From CALKCV01 sp964609515 (GTDB lineage: Bacteria > Cyanobacteriota > Cyanobacteriia > Cyanobacteriales > Microcoleaceae), in the NCBI GenBank assembly GCA_964609515.1, contig CAZSTZ010000006.1:1-64000 (forward strand): a stretch of 64,000 bases of DNA, read 5' to 3'. The notes under the pieces are model-generated. The model saw only the letters and a list, made by a program, of their open reading frames with translations, did not search any database and was not told where the DNA came from. Below, one piece after another: positions 33,426 through 42,790 of this stretch. The number at the start of each line of letters is the position of its first letter. The first letter of the stretch is position 1. The translations under genes were made by a program, and so were the position numbers.

Positions 33426-34445
33426 TTATCTGCGATATTCGTCGCCACAGTCGCCGATAAACTTAAATAGGTCTCTGGATTCAGGGGCGATCGAATTAAT
33501 TTTTTGGTAATCTTCAGCATCGAGACTAAAGTCGAATACTTTAGCATTTTCTTCTAAATGCTCGGATATTCCCAACCTTGCCCCGATAATAACGCCGGCT
33601 ACTTGAGGCTGTTCTAAAACGTAACGAACTGCGACATTAGGAATGCTAACTCCGTGTTTTTCGGCAATGTTTTTGAGCAGTTTTAGTAACCTTTGAAATA
33701 GACGCCAACCGCCCCAAGAATCGAGCATATTTTTGTATTTTCTCAAGCTTACCGTATTTAATTGGGGGCCGCGAGGTTCGGGAGTTCCCAGATATTTTTC
33801 TGATAATAAACCGCCACAGAGAGTTCCGTAGGCAAAAAGTTTAACGTCGCGTTCAGTACACAACTGCACCATTTGTACTAAGGGGCGACGGTCTATTAGA
33901 GAAAATTGTACTTGATTGGAGACTATTTTGATGCCGTTGTCGAGGATAATTTTGAGGCGATCGGTGTCAAAATTGGTTAAGGCAAGGTGTTTGATTTTGC
34001 CTTCCGACTGAAGTTCTGCCATGTAGTGGAGGGCATCTAAGTAACTTTTATTTTGATATTCCCACCAGTGGAACTGCATTAAGTCGAGGGTTTGTACGCC
34101 CATCCTTTTGCGGGAGATGTCGATATTTTTCTCGACTAACTTTTTGGTCATTTTTGTGGGTCTCGGTACCCATTTAGTGAATGCTTGAATCTGGGAGAGG
34201 GCTTCTTGGCCGCGAGATGCTGCCAGTTGTCGTCTAAATTCGCCAATAAAATCTTCGGCTGGGCCATAATGGTCTGCGAGATCCCAGGTGGTGTAACCTG
34301 CATCGGTGTAGCGAAACATTTTCTCGATCGCTGCGGTGGGGTCTATTCGTCCGTGGGCACCTGAAACTTGCCACATTCCGTTCAAAATTCGACAGATATT
34401 TAGGTCTGGAGTAAACTGTAGTTTACTGGAGTCTGGTAATTTCAT
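33426..34445 (-). CDS. Aldo/keto reductase
   Basis: A 339-residue NAD(P)H-dependent oxidoreductase with a TIM-barrel fold. The catalytic tetrad is visible as D55 and Y60 (WDLADHYGPAEDF), K91 (FTKWVP) and H126 (MQFHWWEY). Further motifs: VSNQVQFSLIDRRP and IPNVAVRYVLEQPQVAGVIIGAR. Substrate unknown. It is the first gene of a short minus-strand unit with the DUF2470 gene. Confidence 0.92.
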   Translation of the reverse strand: MKLPDSSKLQFTPDLNICRILNGMWQVSGAHGRIDPTAAIEKMFRYTDAGYTTWDLADHYGPAEDFIGEFRRQLAASRGQEALSQIQAFTKWVPRPTKMTKKLVEKNIDISRKRMGVQTLDLMQFHWWEYQNKSYLDALHYMAELQSEGKIKHLALTNFDTDRLKIILDNGIKIVSNQVQFSLIDRRPLVQMVQLCTERDVKLFAYGTLCGGLLSEKYLGTPEPRGPQLNTVSLRKYKNMLDSWGGWRLFQRLLKLLKNIAEKHGVSIPNVAVRYVLEQPQVAGVIIGARLGISEHLEENAKVFDFSLDAEDYQKINSIAPESRDLFKFIGDCGDEYRR

Positions 34446-34717
34446 TGGAGTCTTGTAATTCTTGGCTTCTTATCCACTTACTTAATTCTTTTAAAATAGT
34501 ATCAGTTATTGGCAACAGGTAATTATGAGTAGTTAAAATTTAGATTTTAGATTGTTGTTGAGGCGATCGCCTGCCCACCTCTGAAGTGTTAGTCAAATCG
34601 TTTTTTTAAACATAATAAATATTGAGGTTTTGCCTCTCCTATTACCGATATTATTTTAGATGAAAACGGCTGAATTACATCGAAAAAACTACTGGAAAAG
34701 GGTGTTGTATCGGACTT

Positions 34718-37717
34718 ATGGAAAATAAAAAATCTCCTCAAAAATCTTGTCTAAAACCGCAACCAAGGGAATGCATGGCTAACGGGTTGCTCGAAGAGGT
34801 AGAGAGGTTGACAAAAGAGCTAAAAAATGCTAAAGAGGAGCTACAGCAGGAGAAAGTGGAACATCAGCGAGCCAAGGAAGCGTTAGAAAAAAGCGAAGGA
34901 CGTCTGGATACAGCGATCGCGAAAGCGCCGATCGCTTTATGGGAAATAGATAGTAAGGGGTTGTGTCTTTTTATACAGGAACGAGGGTTAGAATTATCTG
35001 GTTTCGGCTCCCATCTCGCTGTAGGGAAGTCAGTATATGAGTTATGTAGAGAGGAATCCTTGGTTTTAGAAAATATATCGCTGGTACTTGCAGGGGAGGG
35101 GAGGGAATGGATGTGGGAAGTGGGGGATTTGGTTTACGAAACAAAAGTAACGCCAGAGAGAGACAATTCGGGAAAAGTTGTGGGAGCGAGGGGGGTATCG
35201 ATAGATATTACGGCTCGTCATAGATCGTCGGCGGCGCTGCAAAAAGCAAAGCAAGAGTTGGAAGTGAAGATAGAAGAGCGAACGTCGGCATTAAAAGAGT
35301 CTAACGATAACTTAGTTGAAGAAATTGTGAAACACAAATTGGCACAGCAAGAACTACAGTATCGACTGGACTTAGAATCGCTGTTAGCAACTCTTTCTAC
35401 ATATTTAATAGATTTGGCTTCGTCTGAGATAGATAACGGAATCAAAGTAGCATTGGAGTGGATTGGAACTTTTAGCGAGATAGACCGCAGTTATGTATTT
35501 TTGTTAGACGAAAATTCTAGATATATAAGCAAAACTCACGAGTGGTGTACTGTGGGAATAGCATCGCAAATAAACAAAAGACAAAACATACCGCTAGCAA
35601 ATCTCGAAGAGTGGGAAAAAAAAGTTAGAACAGAAGAAGTTATCTACATTTCCAATGTGGCAAAATTGCCAAAAACAGAAAGTAGGATAAAAGCATTGTT
35701 GCGATCGCAATCGATTAAATCTCTAGTATTAGTACCAATGGTATATTGCGGTAATGTAATGGGAGTATTGGGATTTGAGTCGGTGCGATCGCCTAAAACC
35801 TGGTCGGAAGATATCATTTCTCTATTGCGAATTATGGCGGAAATGTTTGTTAACGCCCTCCAGCGCAAGCGAGTAGAAGAAGCCCTCTCCAACAGCGAGA
35901 AGAAGTACCGTAACTTAGTAGAAACTTCTCAGGATTTAATCTGGTCGGTGGATGTGGAAGGACGCTTTACCTTTGTCAATCAAGCTGCAAAGCGCATCTA
36001 TGGTTACGAACCAACAGAAACGATGGGACGTTGTTTAACAGATTTTGTGTTTGGGGAACTCGAAAGCAACAGCGCAGAAACGAGTAACTCTTTTCTAGAG
36101 AGACTGAGGGTCGATTCCGATCTTAACATTCAATGGGAAACGGTGCATCGACATCGAGATGGAACTCCTGTATATCTGAGTTTCAACGCGATCGCTCTCT
36201 GGGACGAATTGGGCAACTTCCAGGGAGCAACCGGCACTGCCAGCGATATCACCGAACACAAACAATCGGAAACTGCATTAAAACAGGCAAAAGATAGACT
36301 GCAAGCTGTTTTGGATGCGGTACCTTGGTTTGTTTCTTGGCTGAGTTCGGATTTACGCTACATCGGGGTAAACAGACAATTAGCTGAGAGTTTTAATTTA
36401 ACCCCAGAGGAATTTATCGATCGAGAAATAGGATTTCTGGACACCGGTCCCGATTTCGTTCAATTTATGCAGGATTTTTTCGCTAGTTCAAAACAGCAAG
36501 TTTCAAGAGAAGTCGATACCAGAGTCAATGGCGAGATTAAATATTATTTAATCGTAACTCAGAAATACGATGAGGGGAAAGCGGCGGTGTCGGTAGGCAT
36601 CGATATTAGCGATCGCAAACGAGCGGAAGCAATGCAAGCTCAATTAATCGCGTCTTTGCAAGAGTCGGAAAGAAAATTCCGCAGTCTCTACGAAGCTACC
36701 AGCGATGCGGTGATGCTTCTGGACGAGGAAGGGTTTTTATTTGACTGCAACCGCGCCACATTAGAAATGTTTAGTTTTCAAACTAAAGAAAAATTATGCG
36801 GCAAACATCCCAAGGATATTTCTCCCCCATTTCAAGGAAACGGTCAAGATACAGAGAGTTCGATAAAAACACAAATTGCCATAGCTCTAGAAACCGGTAA
36901 TGCTAGATTTGAGTGGTTCCACCGAAAGTTAGATGGAACTGAATTTCCAGCAGAAGTGTTATTAACTGCAATGGAATTTGGTAAAGTGCCCAATAACAGT
37001 TCTAACAAAATTTTTGGGGGAACAAAAGTGCTGCAAGCGGTGGTAAGAGACATTACGGAAAGGAAACGAGATGAAGACAAAATCAAAGCAGCTCTGGCAG
37101 AAAAAGAAGTGTTGTTAAAAGAGATTCACCACCGAGTAAAAAACAATCTTCAAGTAATTTCTAGTTTGCTGAGACTGCAATCGAGATATATTCAAGACCG
37201 GACGGTGTTGGAAATGTTAAAAGAAAGCCAAAACCGAGTCCGATCTATGGCTTTGGTTCACGAACATCTCTATCAATCTCAGGATTTATCGAGGATTGAT
37301 TTTGCTGAATACATTCAGAATTTAGCATCGAATTTGTTTCAAGCTTATCAAGTGAATGCTAGGGGCGTGAAGTTAAAGATCGAGGTGGCTCCCACATTCC
37401 TCAATATTGATACGGCGGTGCCTTGCGGTTTGATTATTAACGAACTGGTTTCTAATTCGTTGAAATACGCTTTTAAAAATAGGAATTCCGGGGAACTTAC
37501 GATTGAATTCGCTCGCGACGATAAAGATTTATTCTTACTGACAGTTAGGGATAATGGCAGAGGTTTTCCTCCAAACATAGATTATAAAAACTCTGGTTCT
37601 TTGGGACTGCGGTTGGTATGTTCGTTAGTAAGGCAACTTCGGGGTAATATAGAATTAAAGCCGGGTTGCGGCACGATTTTTCAAATATCCTTTCCTAGTT
37701 CCCTGCGATTAGCATAG
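34718..37717 (+). CDS. Multi-PAS/GAF sensor histidine kinase (HisKA_2 type)
   Basis: A 999-residue soluble sensor kinase. Order: coiled coil (about 20-60), PAS (about 62-165), coiled coil, GAF (about 225-385), PAS (about 395-525), PAS (about 530-645), PAS (about 655-785), then HisKA_2 with KEIHHRVKNNLQVISSLLRLQSR near 800-822 and an HATPase with NELVSNSLKYAF, DNGRGFP and GSLGLRLV. No membrane segment, so signals are cytoplasmic, perhaps light or redox via GAF/PAS. A second possible start, ATG at codon 20, precedes the coiled coil. It is followed 10 bases later by its probable response regulator. Confidence 0.93.
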   Translation: MENKKSPQKSCLKPQPRECMANGLLEEVERLTKELKNAKEELQQEKVEHQRAKEALEKSEGRLDTAIAKAPIALWEIDSKGLCLFIQERGLELSGFGSHLAVGKSVYELCREESLVLENISLVLAGEGREWMWEVGDLVYETKVTPERDNSGKVVGARGVSIDITARHRSSAALQKAKQELEVKIEERTSALKESNDNLVEEIVKHKLAQQELQYRLDLESLLATLSTYLIDLASSEIDNGIKVALEWIGTFSEIDRSYVFLLDENSRYISKTHEWCTVGIASQINKRQNIPLANLEEWEKKVRTEEVIYISNVAKLPKTESRIKALLRSQSIKSLVLVPMVYCGNVMGVLGFESVRSPKTWSEDIISLLRIMAEMFVNALQRKRVEEALSNSEKKYRNLVETSQDLIWSVDVEGRFTFVNQAAKRIYGYEPTETMGRCLTDFVFGELESNSAETSNSFLERLRVDSDLNIQWETVHRHRDGTPVYLSFNAIALWDELGNFQGATGTASDITEHKQSETALKQAKDRLQAVLDAVPWFVSWLSSDLRYIGVNRQLAESFNLTPEEFIDREIGFLDTGPDFVQFMQDFFASSKQQVSREVDTRVNGEIKYYLIVTQKYDEGKAAVSVGIDISDRKRAEAMQAQLIASLQESERKFRSLYEATSDAVMLLDEEGFLFDCNRATLEMFSFQTKEKLCGKHPKDISPPFQGNGQDTESSIKTQIAIALETGNARFEWFHRKLDGTEFPAEVLLTAMEFGKVPNNSSNKIFGGTKVLQAVVRDITERKRDEDKIKAALAEKEVLLKEIHHRVKNNLQVISSLLRLQSRYIQDRTVLEMLKESQNRVRSMALVHEHLYQSQDLSRIDFAEYIQNLASNLFQAYQVNARGVKLKIEVAPTFLNIDTAVPCGLIINELVSNSLKYAFKNRNSGELTIEFARDDKDLFLLTVRDNGRGFPPNIDYKNSGSLGLRLVCSLVRQLRGNIELKPGCGTIFQISFPSSLRLA

Positions 37718-37727
37718 AGGTGCATAA

Positions 37728-39416
37728 ATGTCAAGAGCAAAAATTCTGATTGTGGAAGATGAAAGCATTATAGCCGAGGATATTGCCGACAGCTTAGAAA
37801 GCATCGGATATACGGTTGTTGGCATTGTTGCTTCTGGAGAGGAGGCGATTTTATTGGCGGGTAAATTGCAGCCAGATTTAGTGCTAATGGACATTATGCT
37901 CCAAGGAGAAATGGACGGTATAACGGCTGCCGAACAAATCCAATCTCGTTACCAAATACCGGCGATTTATTTAACAGCTTATGCCGATGATAAGACTTTG
38001 GAACGGGTAAAAGATACAAATCCTTTCGGCTATATTGTCAAGCCTTATGAAGAAAAAAATTTACATTTAACTATTCAAATAGCTTTACAAAGACATCAAT
38101 ACGATTCTTTAACTAATCTACCAAATCGCACTTCTTTTAGAGGGCGAGTTAACGAAATATTAGCTAGCAACAATCAAGTAATTGGAGCTAAAAATAATCC
38201 AGACTATCTTTTACCTATTCTTTACCTCAGTTTGGATAGAATTAATAGAATTACGGGAGTTTTAGGTCATGCTAATGGGGAAGTAGTAATTTGTAGCGTT
38301 GCCAAACGACTGTTAAATTCTGTTGAGGGTATAGATTTATTAGCTCGTTTAGAAGCGGCAGAATTTGCGATAATTTTACAACCAGTAGAAAGAATGCAAG
38401 ATGGGGCTAGAATAGCTCAAACTATTTTAGATGTGATTTCTCAACCGGTGGTCTTGGAAGGTTATGAAATCTATGTAACTTCTAGTATCGGCATTGCTTT
38501 TTACCCCCAGGATGGTATGGAGGCAGAAGAGCTGCTAAAAAATGCTAATGCTGCGATGTATTACGCCCAACAACAGGGAGGAAATAACTATCAGTTTCAT
38601 AAGTCTGAAGTCAGTTTTATTTCGAGAGAACAAATGGCTTTAGAAACGAGTTTGCGCAGCGCTTTGGAACGTTCGGAATTTAAGGTTTATTATCAGCCAC
38701 AGGTAAATATTAAGACGGGTAAAATTATTGGGGCGGAAGCTTTAGTTCGCTGGCATAATTCAGAAAAAGGGTTGGTTTCGCCGGCGGAATTTATTCCGAT
38801 GGCGGAGGAAATGGGTTTAATTATTTCTCTGGGAGAATGGGTATTGCGAACTGCTTGCAGGCAAATTAAAATGTGGCAAGATACAGGTTTTGATAATTTG
38901 CGGGTGGCGGTGAATTTGTCGAGGCGTCAGTTCAAGCAAAAAAATTTGAGCGATCGCGTTAGCAGGATTTTAAAAGAAACTGGTTTGGAACCAAAATATC
39001 TGGAGTTAGAAATTACAGAAAGTCTGGTAATGCAAAATGAAACTGAGGCGGCTTTAGTTTTAAAGCAATGGCAAAAACTGGGTATTAAAATATCGATTGA
39101 TGATTTTGGCACGGGATATTCGTCGTTAAGTTATCTTAAGGATTTTCCTTTTGAAATTATTAAAATTGATAAGAGTTTTGTGAGCAATATTACGGAAGAT
39201 AAGAAGACGGCTGCGATTACAATAGCGATTATTCAATTGGCGCATAGTTTGGATTTAAAGGTAATTGCTGAAGGGGTGGAAACTGAGGAGGAATTAGATT
39301 TTCTCTCGAAATACGAATGCGATGAAATTCAAGGTTATTTATTCAGTCGTCCCCTGCCTGCTTCGGAGTTTGAAAAGTTATTAAAGAGCGATCGCCGTTT
39401 GACAATTAACAATTAA
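37728..39416 (+). CDS. Response regulator with degenerate GGDEF and intact EAL domain
   Basis: A 562-residue protein. Receiver with phospho-acceptor D55 (LVLMDIMLQG) and K near LVKPYEE-like YIVKPYEE. The diguanylate cyclase domain reads RLEAAEF near 204-210 where GGDEF is expected, so it cannot be an active cyclase. The EAL domain keeps GAEALVRWH near 335, ELEITES, IDDFGTGYSSLSYL, IDKSFV and AEGVET, so c-di-GMP phosphodiesterase activity is likely. Co-transcribed with the kinase at 34718-37717, from which it probably receives phosphate. Confidence 0.93.
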   Translation: MSRAKILIVEDESIIAEDIADSLESIGYTVVGIVASGEEAILLAGKLQPDLVLMDIMLQGEMDGITAAEQIQSRYQIPAIYLTAYADDKTLERVKDTNPFGYIVKPYEEKNLHLTIQIALQRHQYDSLTNLPNRTSFRGRVNEILASNNQVIGAKNNPDYLLPILYLSLDRINRITGVLGHANGEVVICSVAKRLLNSVEGIDLLARLEAAEFAIILQPVERMQDGARIAQTILDVISQPVVLEGYEIYVTSSIGIAFYPQDGMEAEELLKNANAAMYYAQQQGGNNYQFHKSEVSFISREQMALETSLRSALERSEFKVYYQPQVNIKTGKIIGAEALVRWHNSEKGLVSPAEFIPMAEEMGLIISLGEWVLRTACRQIKMWQDTGFDNLRVAVNLSRRQFKQKNLSDRVSRILKETGLEPKYLELEITESLVMQNETEAALVLKQWQKLGIKISIDDFGTGYSSLSYLKDFPFEIIKIDKSFVSNITEDKKTAAITIAIIQLAHSLDLKVIAEGVETEEELDFLSKYECDEIQGYLFSRPLPASEFEKLLKSDRRLTINN

Positions 39417-39451
39417 CAGTTAACAATTAACAGTTAACAATTAACAATTAC

Positions 39452-40564
39452 TTAAAGTATGGAATTAGCTAACCAACCGCCCAACCAGAGGCCGAAACCG
39501 GAAATGGCAGCTAATATAATAAAGGTAATAAAGCCATTAAATAACTCTATTAACCTTTCGCCTGCGACCATTTGAGCGATAACAGCACAGATAAGAGCGA
39601 TCGCTCCCCAAGCGCCGATAATTAGCTCCGGACCGGAATCGGCCATTGCCTGGGCTATTTTTTTAGAGCGAGTGGCACTCCAAGCGCCGTTCCATGCCCC
39701 CCACCAACCGCCCAACCAAAAACCCATGATGCCGCCGATGCCGTTGGGGGTTTTGGAACCGACGAGGGCATCGGTTATAGTACCGAACACATAGCCTGCG
39801 GCGGCCCAGATAATAGAACCCATCACTACTGGAACTATATTAGTTGCGCCGAAGCCGGCAATAAATCCTAACATGGCGATCGCTCCTGCTATGGTTACTA
39901 CTACTGCCAAAGTTCTCACGCCGGGCTCGAAGGCGGCGATCGCTCCCAACAAAGAACCAACGATCGCCCATGCCAGGGCAGTTGAGATTCCGCCAACGCC
40001 GTTACCGGCAATCCAGCCGGCGACTCCGCCACCGACTAAGAGAGCGATCGCCCAGGAACGTTGAGAGCCGGCACCATCGATACTCAAAACGGTGATTCCC
40101 AAACAGGCTACACCCTGGACTAATGCCCACGTCCAAGAGGGAACGTCGGCTACAACTAATACCCAGCCGGTACCGCCGTAACAAAGGAAGGTTCCTATAA
40201 GCCAGCCCCAGGGGATATATTTTTCCTCTGGCGGGGGTGGCGGGGCAGAGTGCCTGTGAGGTTGACTGACATTTCTGGGGGCGCTGTTGTAACTCGGGGG
40301 CCCTGGTGGCGGTGACGGTTGAGGAGTTGGAGTTGGTGGGGCGGGCAAACCTTGGGGGTAGTCTTTGAGGAGCGATCGTAACTGGCGATATGCTTCGTTA
40401 ATTTCGGCAAGACGAAGTTGAGCTTTTGCTTGGAGGCGGGGGTTATGGGAGAAGCGATCGGGATGCCAGACGAAGGCCATGTCCCGGTAAGCCTCTTTTA
40501 CTTCTTCCAGGGAGGCACCGGGTTCTAATTCCAGAATTTCATAATATCGGTTAAAGTCGCTCAC
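39452..40564 (-). CDS. J-domain protein with membrane-embedded Gly/Ala-rich C-terminus
   Basis: About 370 residues from GTG at 40564; the frame is open to 40708. It begins VSDFNRYYEILELEPGASLE, a classical J-domain with HPD in VWHPDRFSHNP, which would stimulate DnaK ATPase. A Pro-rich linker (PAPPTPTPQPSPPPGPPS) follows, then about eight hydrophobic segments rich in Gly and Ala (for example WLIGTFLCYGGTGWVLVV and IAMLGFIAGFGATNIV). It may tether DnaK to a membrane. It is convergent with the EAL gene, with heptamer repeats between. Confidence 0.85.
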   Translation of the reverse strand: MSDFNRYYEILELEPGASLEEVKEAYRDMAFVWHPDRFSHNPRLQAKAQLRLAEINEAYRQLRSLLKDYPQGLPAPPTPTPQPSPPPGPPSYNSAPRNVSQPHRHSAPPPPPEEKYIPWGWLIGTFLCYGGTGWVLVVADVPSWTWALVQGVACLGITVLSIDGAGSQRSWAIALLVGGGVAGWIAGNGVGGISTALAWAIVGSLLGAIAAFEPGVRTLAVVVTIAGAIAMLGFIAGFGATNIVPVVMGSIIWAAAGYVFGTITDALVGSKTPNGIGGIMGFWLGGWWGAWNGAWSATRSKKIAQAMADSGPELIIGAWGAIALICAVIAQMVAGERLIELFNGFITFIILAAISGFGLWLGGWLANSIL

Positions 40565-40826
40565 TCTCGAACTCTCGGGGGTTTTACGGCGGTCTGGCCC
40601 TCGGGAGCCTTGGGCCAATTTTCGAGGGTTAGACTTTCCTTTCCATTTTGACCTATCTCTGGCAGAAAACCAAATTGCATGAATGATGGCCCTTGAGTTA
40701 GGGACCAAATTAAGAAATCTGGTTTTTGGGAAGCACCCGGGTTAGGGATTAAAATTAAGAAACCGGGCTTTTTGGCAAAACCGGGCTTCGATCGTACTAC
40801 CTTTATAAAAAAGAAAAAACTTGACT

Positions 40827-41375
40827 ATGACTACAACCGCAGCTATCTCAAAAACTCCGACTGTCTTTTCTCTGGAAGATTGGATGGAAAATCCACCGGA
40901 AGGTCGAGAATGGGTTGACGGTCAATTATGGGAGAAAAATAGCATGACACTCAAACACGCTCGCATTCAATTGAAACTAGGAACTTACTGGGACGCTTAC
41001 AAAAACTCCAGCGAACATGGTGGCGAGGTTTATACAGATGTGCCTTGTCGGACGGAAAAACAGGGGCGTTACCCGGATGTTGCTTATCTTCCCCCAGATT
41101 TAGTTGCTCAATATGGAGATGCGAAAGTGCTGCCCCAGAGTTTTCCTTTATGTGCGGAAATTGTGTCGCCAACGGATTTGGCGGAGGATGTTATTGCTAA
41201 GGCAGGGGAATATTTGGAGTCTGAGGGGGAGGAGGTTTGGTTGGTGTTTCCCGAGAGTCGGTGGATTATTGTTGTTACTCAAAAATCGCGACAGATTTTT
41301 ATTTCTGGGGAGAATGTTAGCACTCAAAGGGTTTTAACTGGTTTTAGGGTTGCTGTAGATGAACTTTTGGGGTGA
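40827..41375 (+). CDS. Uma2-family (DUF820) endonuclease-like protein
   Basis: From ATG at 40827, 182 residues (a TTG six bases earlier is possible). DUF820/Uma2 pattern: SLEDWMENPPEGREWVDGQLWE, then VYTDVPCRTEKQGRYPDVAYLP and LCAEIVSPTDLAEDVIAKAGEYLESEGEEVWLVFPE. The PD-(D/E)xK-like residues (E in VDGQL region, PDV, EIV and K) are in place. These proteins are very numerous in cyanobacteria; the biological target is unknown. Confidence 0.9.
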   Translation: MTTTAAISKTPTVFSLEDWMENPPEGREWVDGQLWEKNSMTLKHARIQLKLGTYWDAYKNSSEHGGEVYTDVPCRTEKQGRYPDVAYLPPDLVAQYGDAKVLPQSFPLCAEIVSPTDLAEDVIAKAGEYLESEGEEVWLVFPESRWIIVVTQKSRQIFISGENVSTQRVLTGFRVAVDELLG

Positions 41376-41398
41376 TGAGTTTGGAACAGAGGAGACTG

Positions 41399-41420
41399 GC
41401 TGCATCTCAATGCAAGAATA
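41399..41420. mobile_element. Solitary end of the short inverted-repeat element
   Basis: GGCTGCATCTCAATGCAAG, the same end type as at 15057, 23 bases after the Uma2 stop. No partner end is found within the following 120 bases, so only half an element remains. Confidence 0.5.
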
Positions 41421-41521
41421 TAACCAATAATCGCGCGGGGTTGCGAGGGAGAGGGCGGCAATCTCGATTTTTTGAACCCGCAAATTGTCTCACTAACAAC
41501 CCAATTATTAATGGTTAATTA

Positions 41522-41785
41522 TTAACTATTAGAATATTCCTGTACCACTTTCCGAACGTCTCCAGGTTCTAATTGAATTAGCTTATCGGTAGCGCGAATT
41601 TGAGTAGGCTCGTTTTCTATTTGTTGCCGTTCGATAAATCCCCACTCTTCAGCTAACTTCGTATATCGCCTGGAGGTAGCTCGATCCATTTTTGCCGTGG
41701 CGGCAACTTCGTTTAGGGGAGCCCAACCGGGCTTATTGCGCATTTGATGTAAATAGCGAGTTAAAACATCCAAATCAATTTTCAT
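41522..41785 (-). CDS. Small winged-helix-like protein
   Basis: An 87-residue protein from ATG at 41785, with AGGAAAAGCT just upstream; an alternative start at 41803 lacks this. The sequence DVLTRYLHQMRNKPGWAPLNEVAATAKMDRATSRRYTKLAEEWGFIERQ reads like a winged-helix DNA-binding domain (helix, helix, recognition helix with ATSRRYTK). It is probably a regulator or adaptor. No partner is identifiable. Confidence 0.65.
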   Translation of the reverse strand: MKIDLDVLTRYLHQMRNKPGWAPLNEVAATAKMDRATSRRYTKLAEEWGFIERQQIENEPTQIRATDKLIQLEPGDVRKVVQEYSNS

Positions 41786-41968
41786 AGCTTTTCCTGCGGT
41801 CAATTTTTCAACTTTTCATACTCAAAATTCGACGATTTTAAAAATCTTATGCTAGCCGTGTAATAAGAACTTTAGCGTTAGAAAATTTCCAAGAAAAAGG
41901 ACTAAAGTCCTTACTACAAAACAAAACCGGCGAGACGCCTGTTCTACAGTTGCACCTAAAATATCTAA

Positions 41969-42562
41969 TTATAGCTGATGGCCGCAACTAGAGCAAAAGC
42001 GATCGCTCGTTTGGACGCCTGCCCCGCATTGGGGACAAAAACGCTTGCCATCGCTGGCCCCCTGACCTCCCATGTCCATAGACATATTGCCCATCCGCAT
42101 TTGCATCGGGTTTGCGTTCATTTCCATATTGCCCATCTTCATAGAACCCATGTCCATAGGCTTCATCGGTTCCATCGGTTTCATCGGTTCCATCGGTTTC
42201 ATCGGTTCCATCGGTTTCATGGTAGTTCCTTGGGGCATGGCCTCGGAGGACACCTGTTGGACGGAAAGTTGTTCGGCATTGGCAAAATCTGGAGAACTAC
42301 CCATCATACTCATGCCCCCGGCCTGTAACTGGATCGAAAACTGGCCTTGTTCTGCTTCTACCCGCAGGACCATTCTATTGCCAGTCCAATACAAACTCGG
42401 TGGCGCAGTCCATTTACCAGTCTGAAAGCTGCTGCTAGACTGTTGCTGCTGGCCAGGCCCGCCGCTAGCGAGAGTTACCACAGTCTGCGTTCCCTGATTG
42501 TCGATATAAACTTCTTGGCCGCTGCCAAGGTTGCATTTATAAGCCACGATTTTTAAGTCCAA
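41969..42562 (-). CDS. Zinc-ribbon protein with MKPMEP tandem repeats
   Basis: A 197-residue protein. The N-terminal about 85 residues form a beta-rich domain (VYIDNQGTQTVVTLASGG, SLYWTGNRMVLRVEAEQG). A Met/Pro-rich middle follows: KPMEPM repeated four to five times, then MDMGSMKMGNMEM and MRMGNMSMDMGG. The C-terminal CPQCGAGVQTSDRFCSSCG is a zinc ribbon. The repeat is an 18-bp DNA tandem at about 42160-42220. Met-rich runs are known copper(I) ligands in other proteins, so a metal role is possible but unproven. Confidence 0.7.
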   Translation of the reverse strand: MDLKIVAYKCNLGSGQEVYIDNQGTQTVVTLASGGPGQQQQSSSSFQTGKWTAPPSLYWTGNRMVLRVEAEQGQFSIQLQAGGMSMMGSSPDFANAEQLSVQQVSSEAMPQGTTMKPMEPMKPMEPMKPMEPMKPMDMGSMKMGNMEMNANPMQMRMGNMSMDMGGQGASDGKRFCPQCGAGVQTSDRFCSSCGHQL

Positions 42563-42790
42563 TTTACGGTTCGATCTCTATTTGTATCTTATTTTTTGGG
42601 GCGATCGCCTCCAACCCACCCCCGCTTATCCCAAATTTTCCAATTTTCTTAATAATTCAATTTGGCGCGGCGTGTTAATTTAAACTGGGGTACTAACCAA
42701 ATTTACTTAAAAATTAGTATCAAAAATTACAGTTTACCGTGGCACCAAGCCTAAATATTAATAATTAAATCAAATTAAACAGAAAAGACC

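Noticed and set aside
34446..34717. Small RNA or regulator gene before the PAS/GAF kinase
   Set aside because: No frame, hairpin with T-run or known site was found; only one HIP1 octamer and AT-rich sequence.
42012..42425. Plus-strand frames opposite the MKPMEP repeats
   Set aside because: They read the complement of the repeat (GFIGSI and FHRFHR strings) and are antisense shadows of the zinc-ribbon gene.
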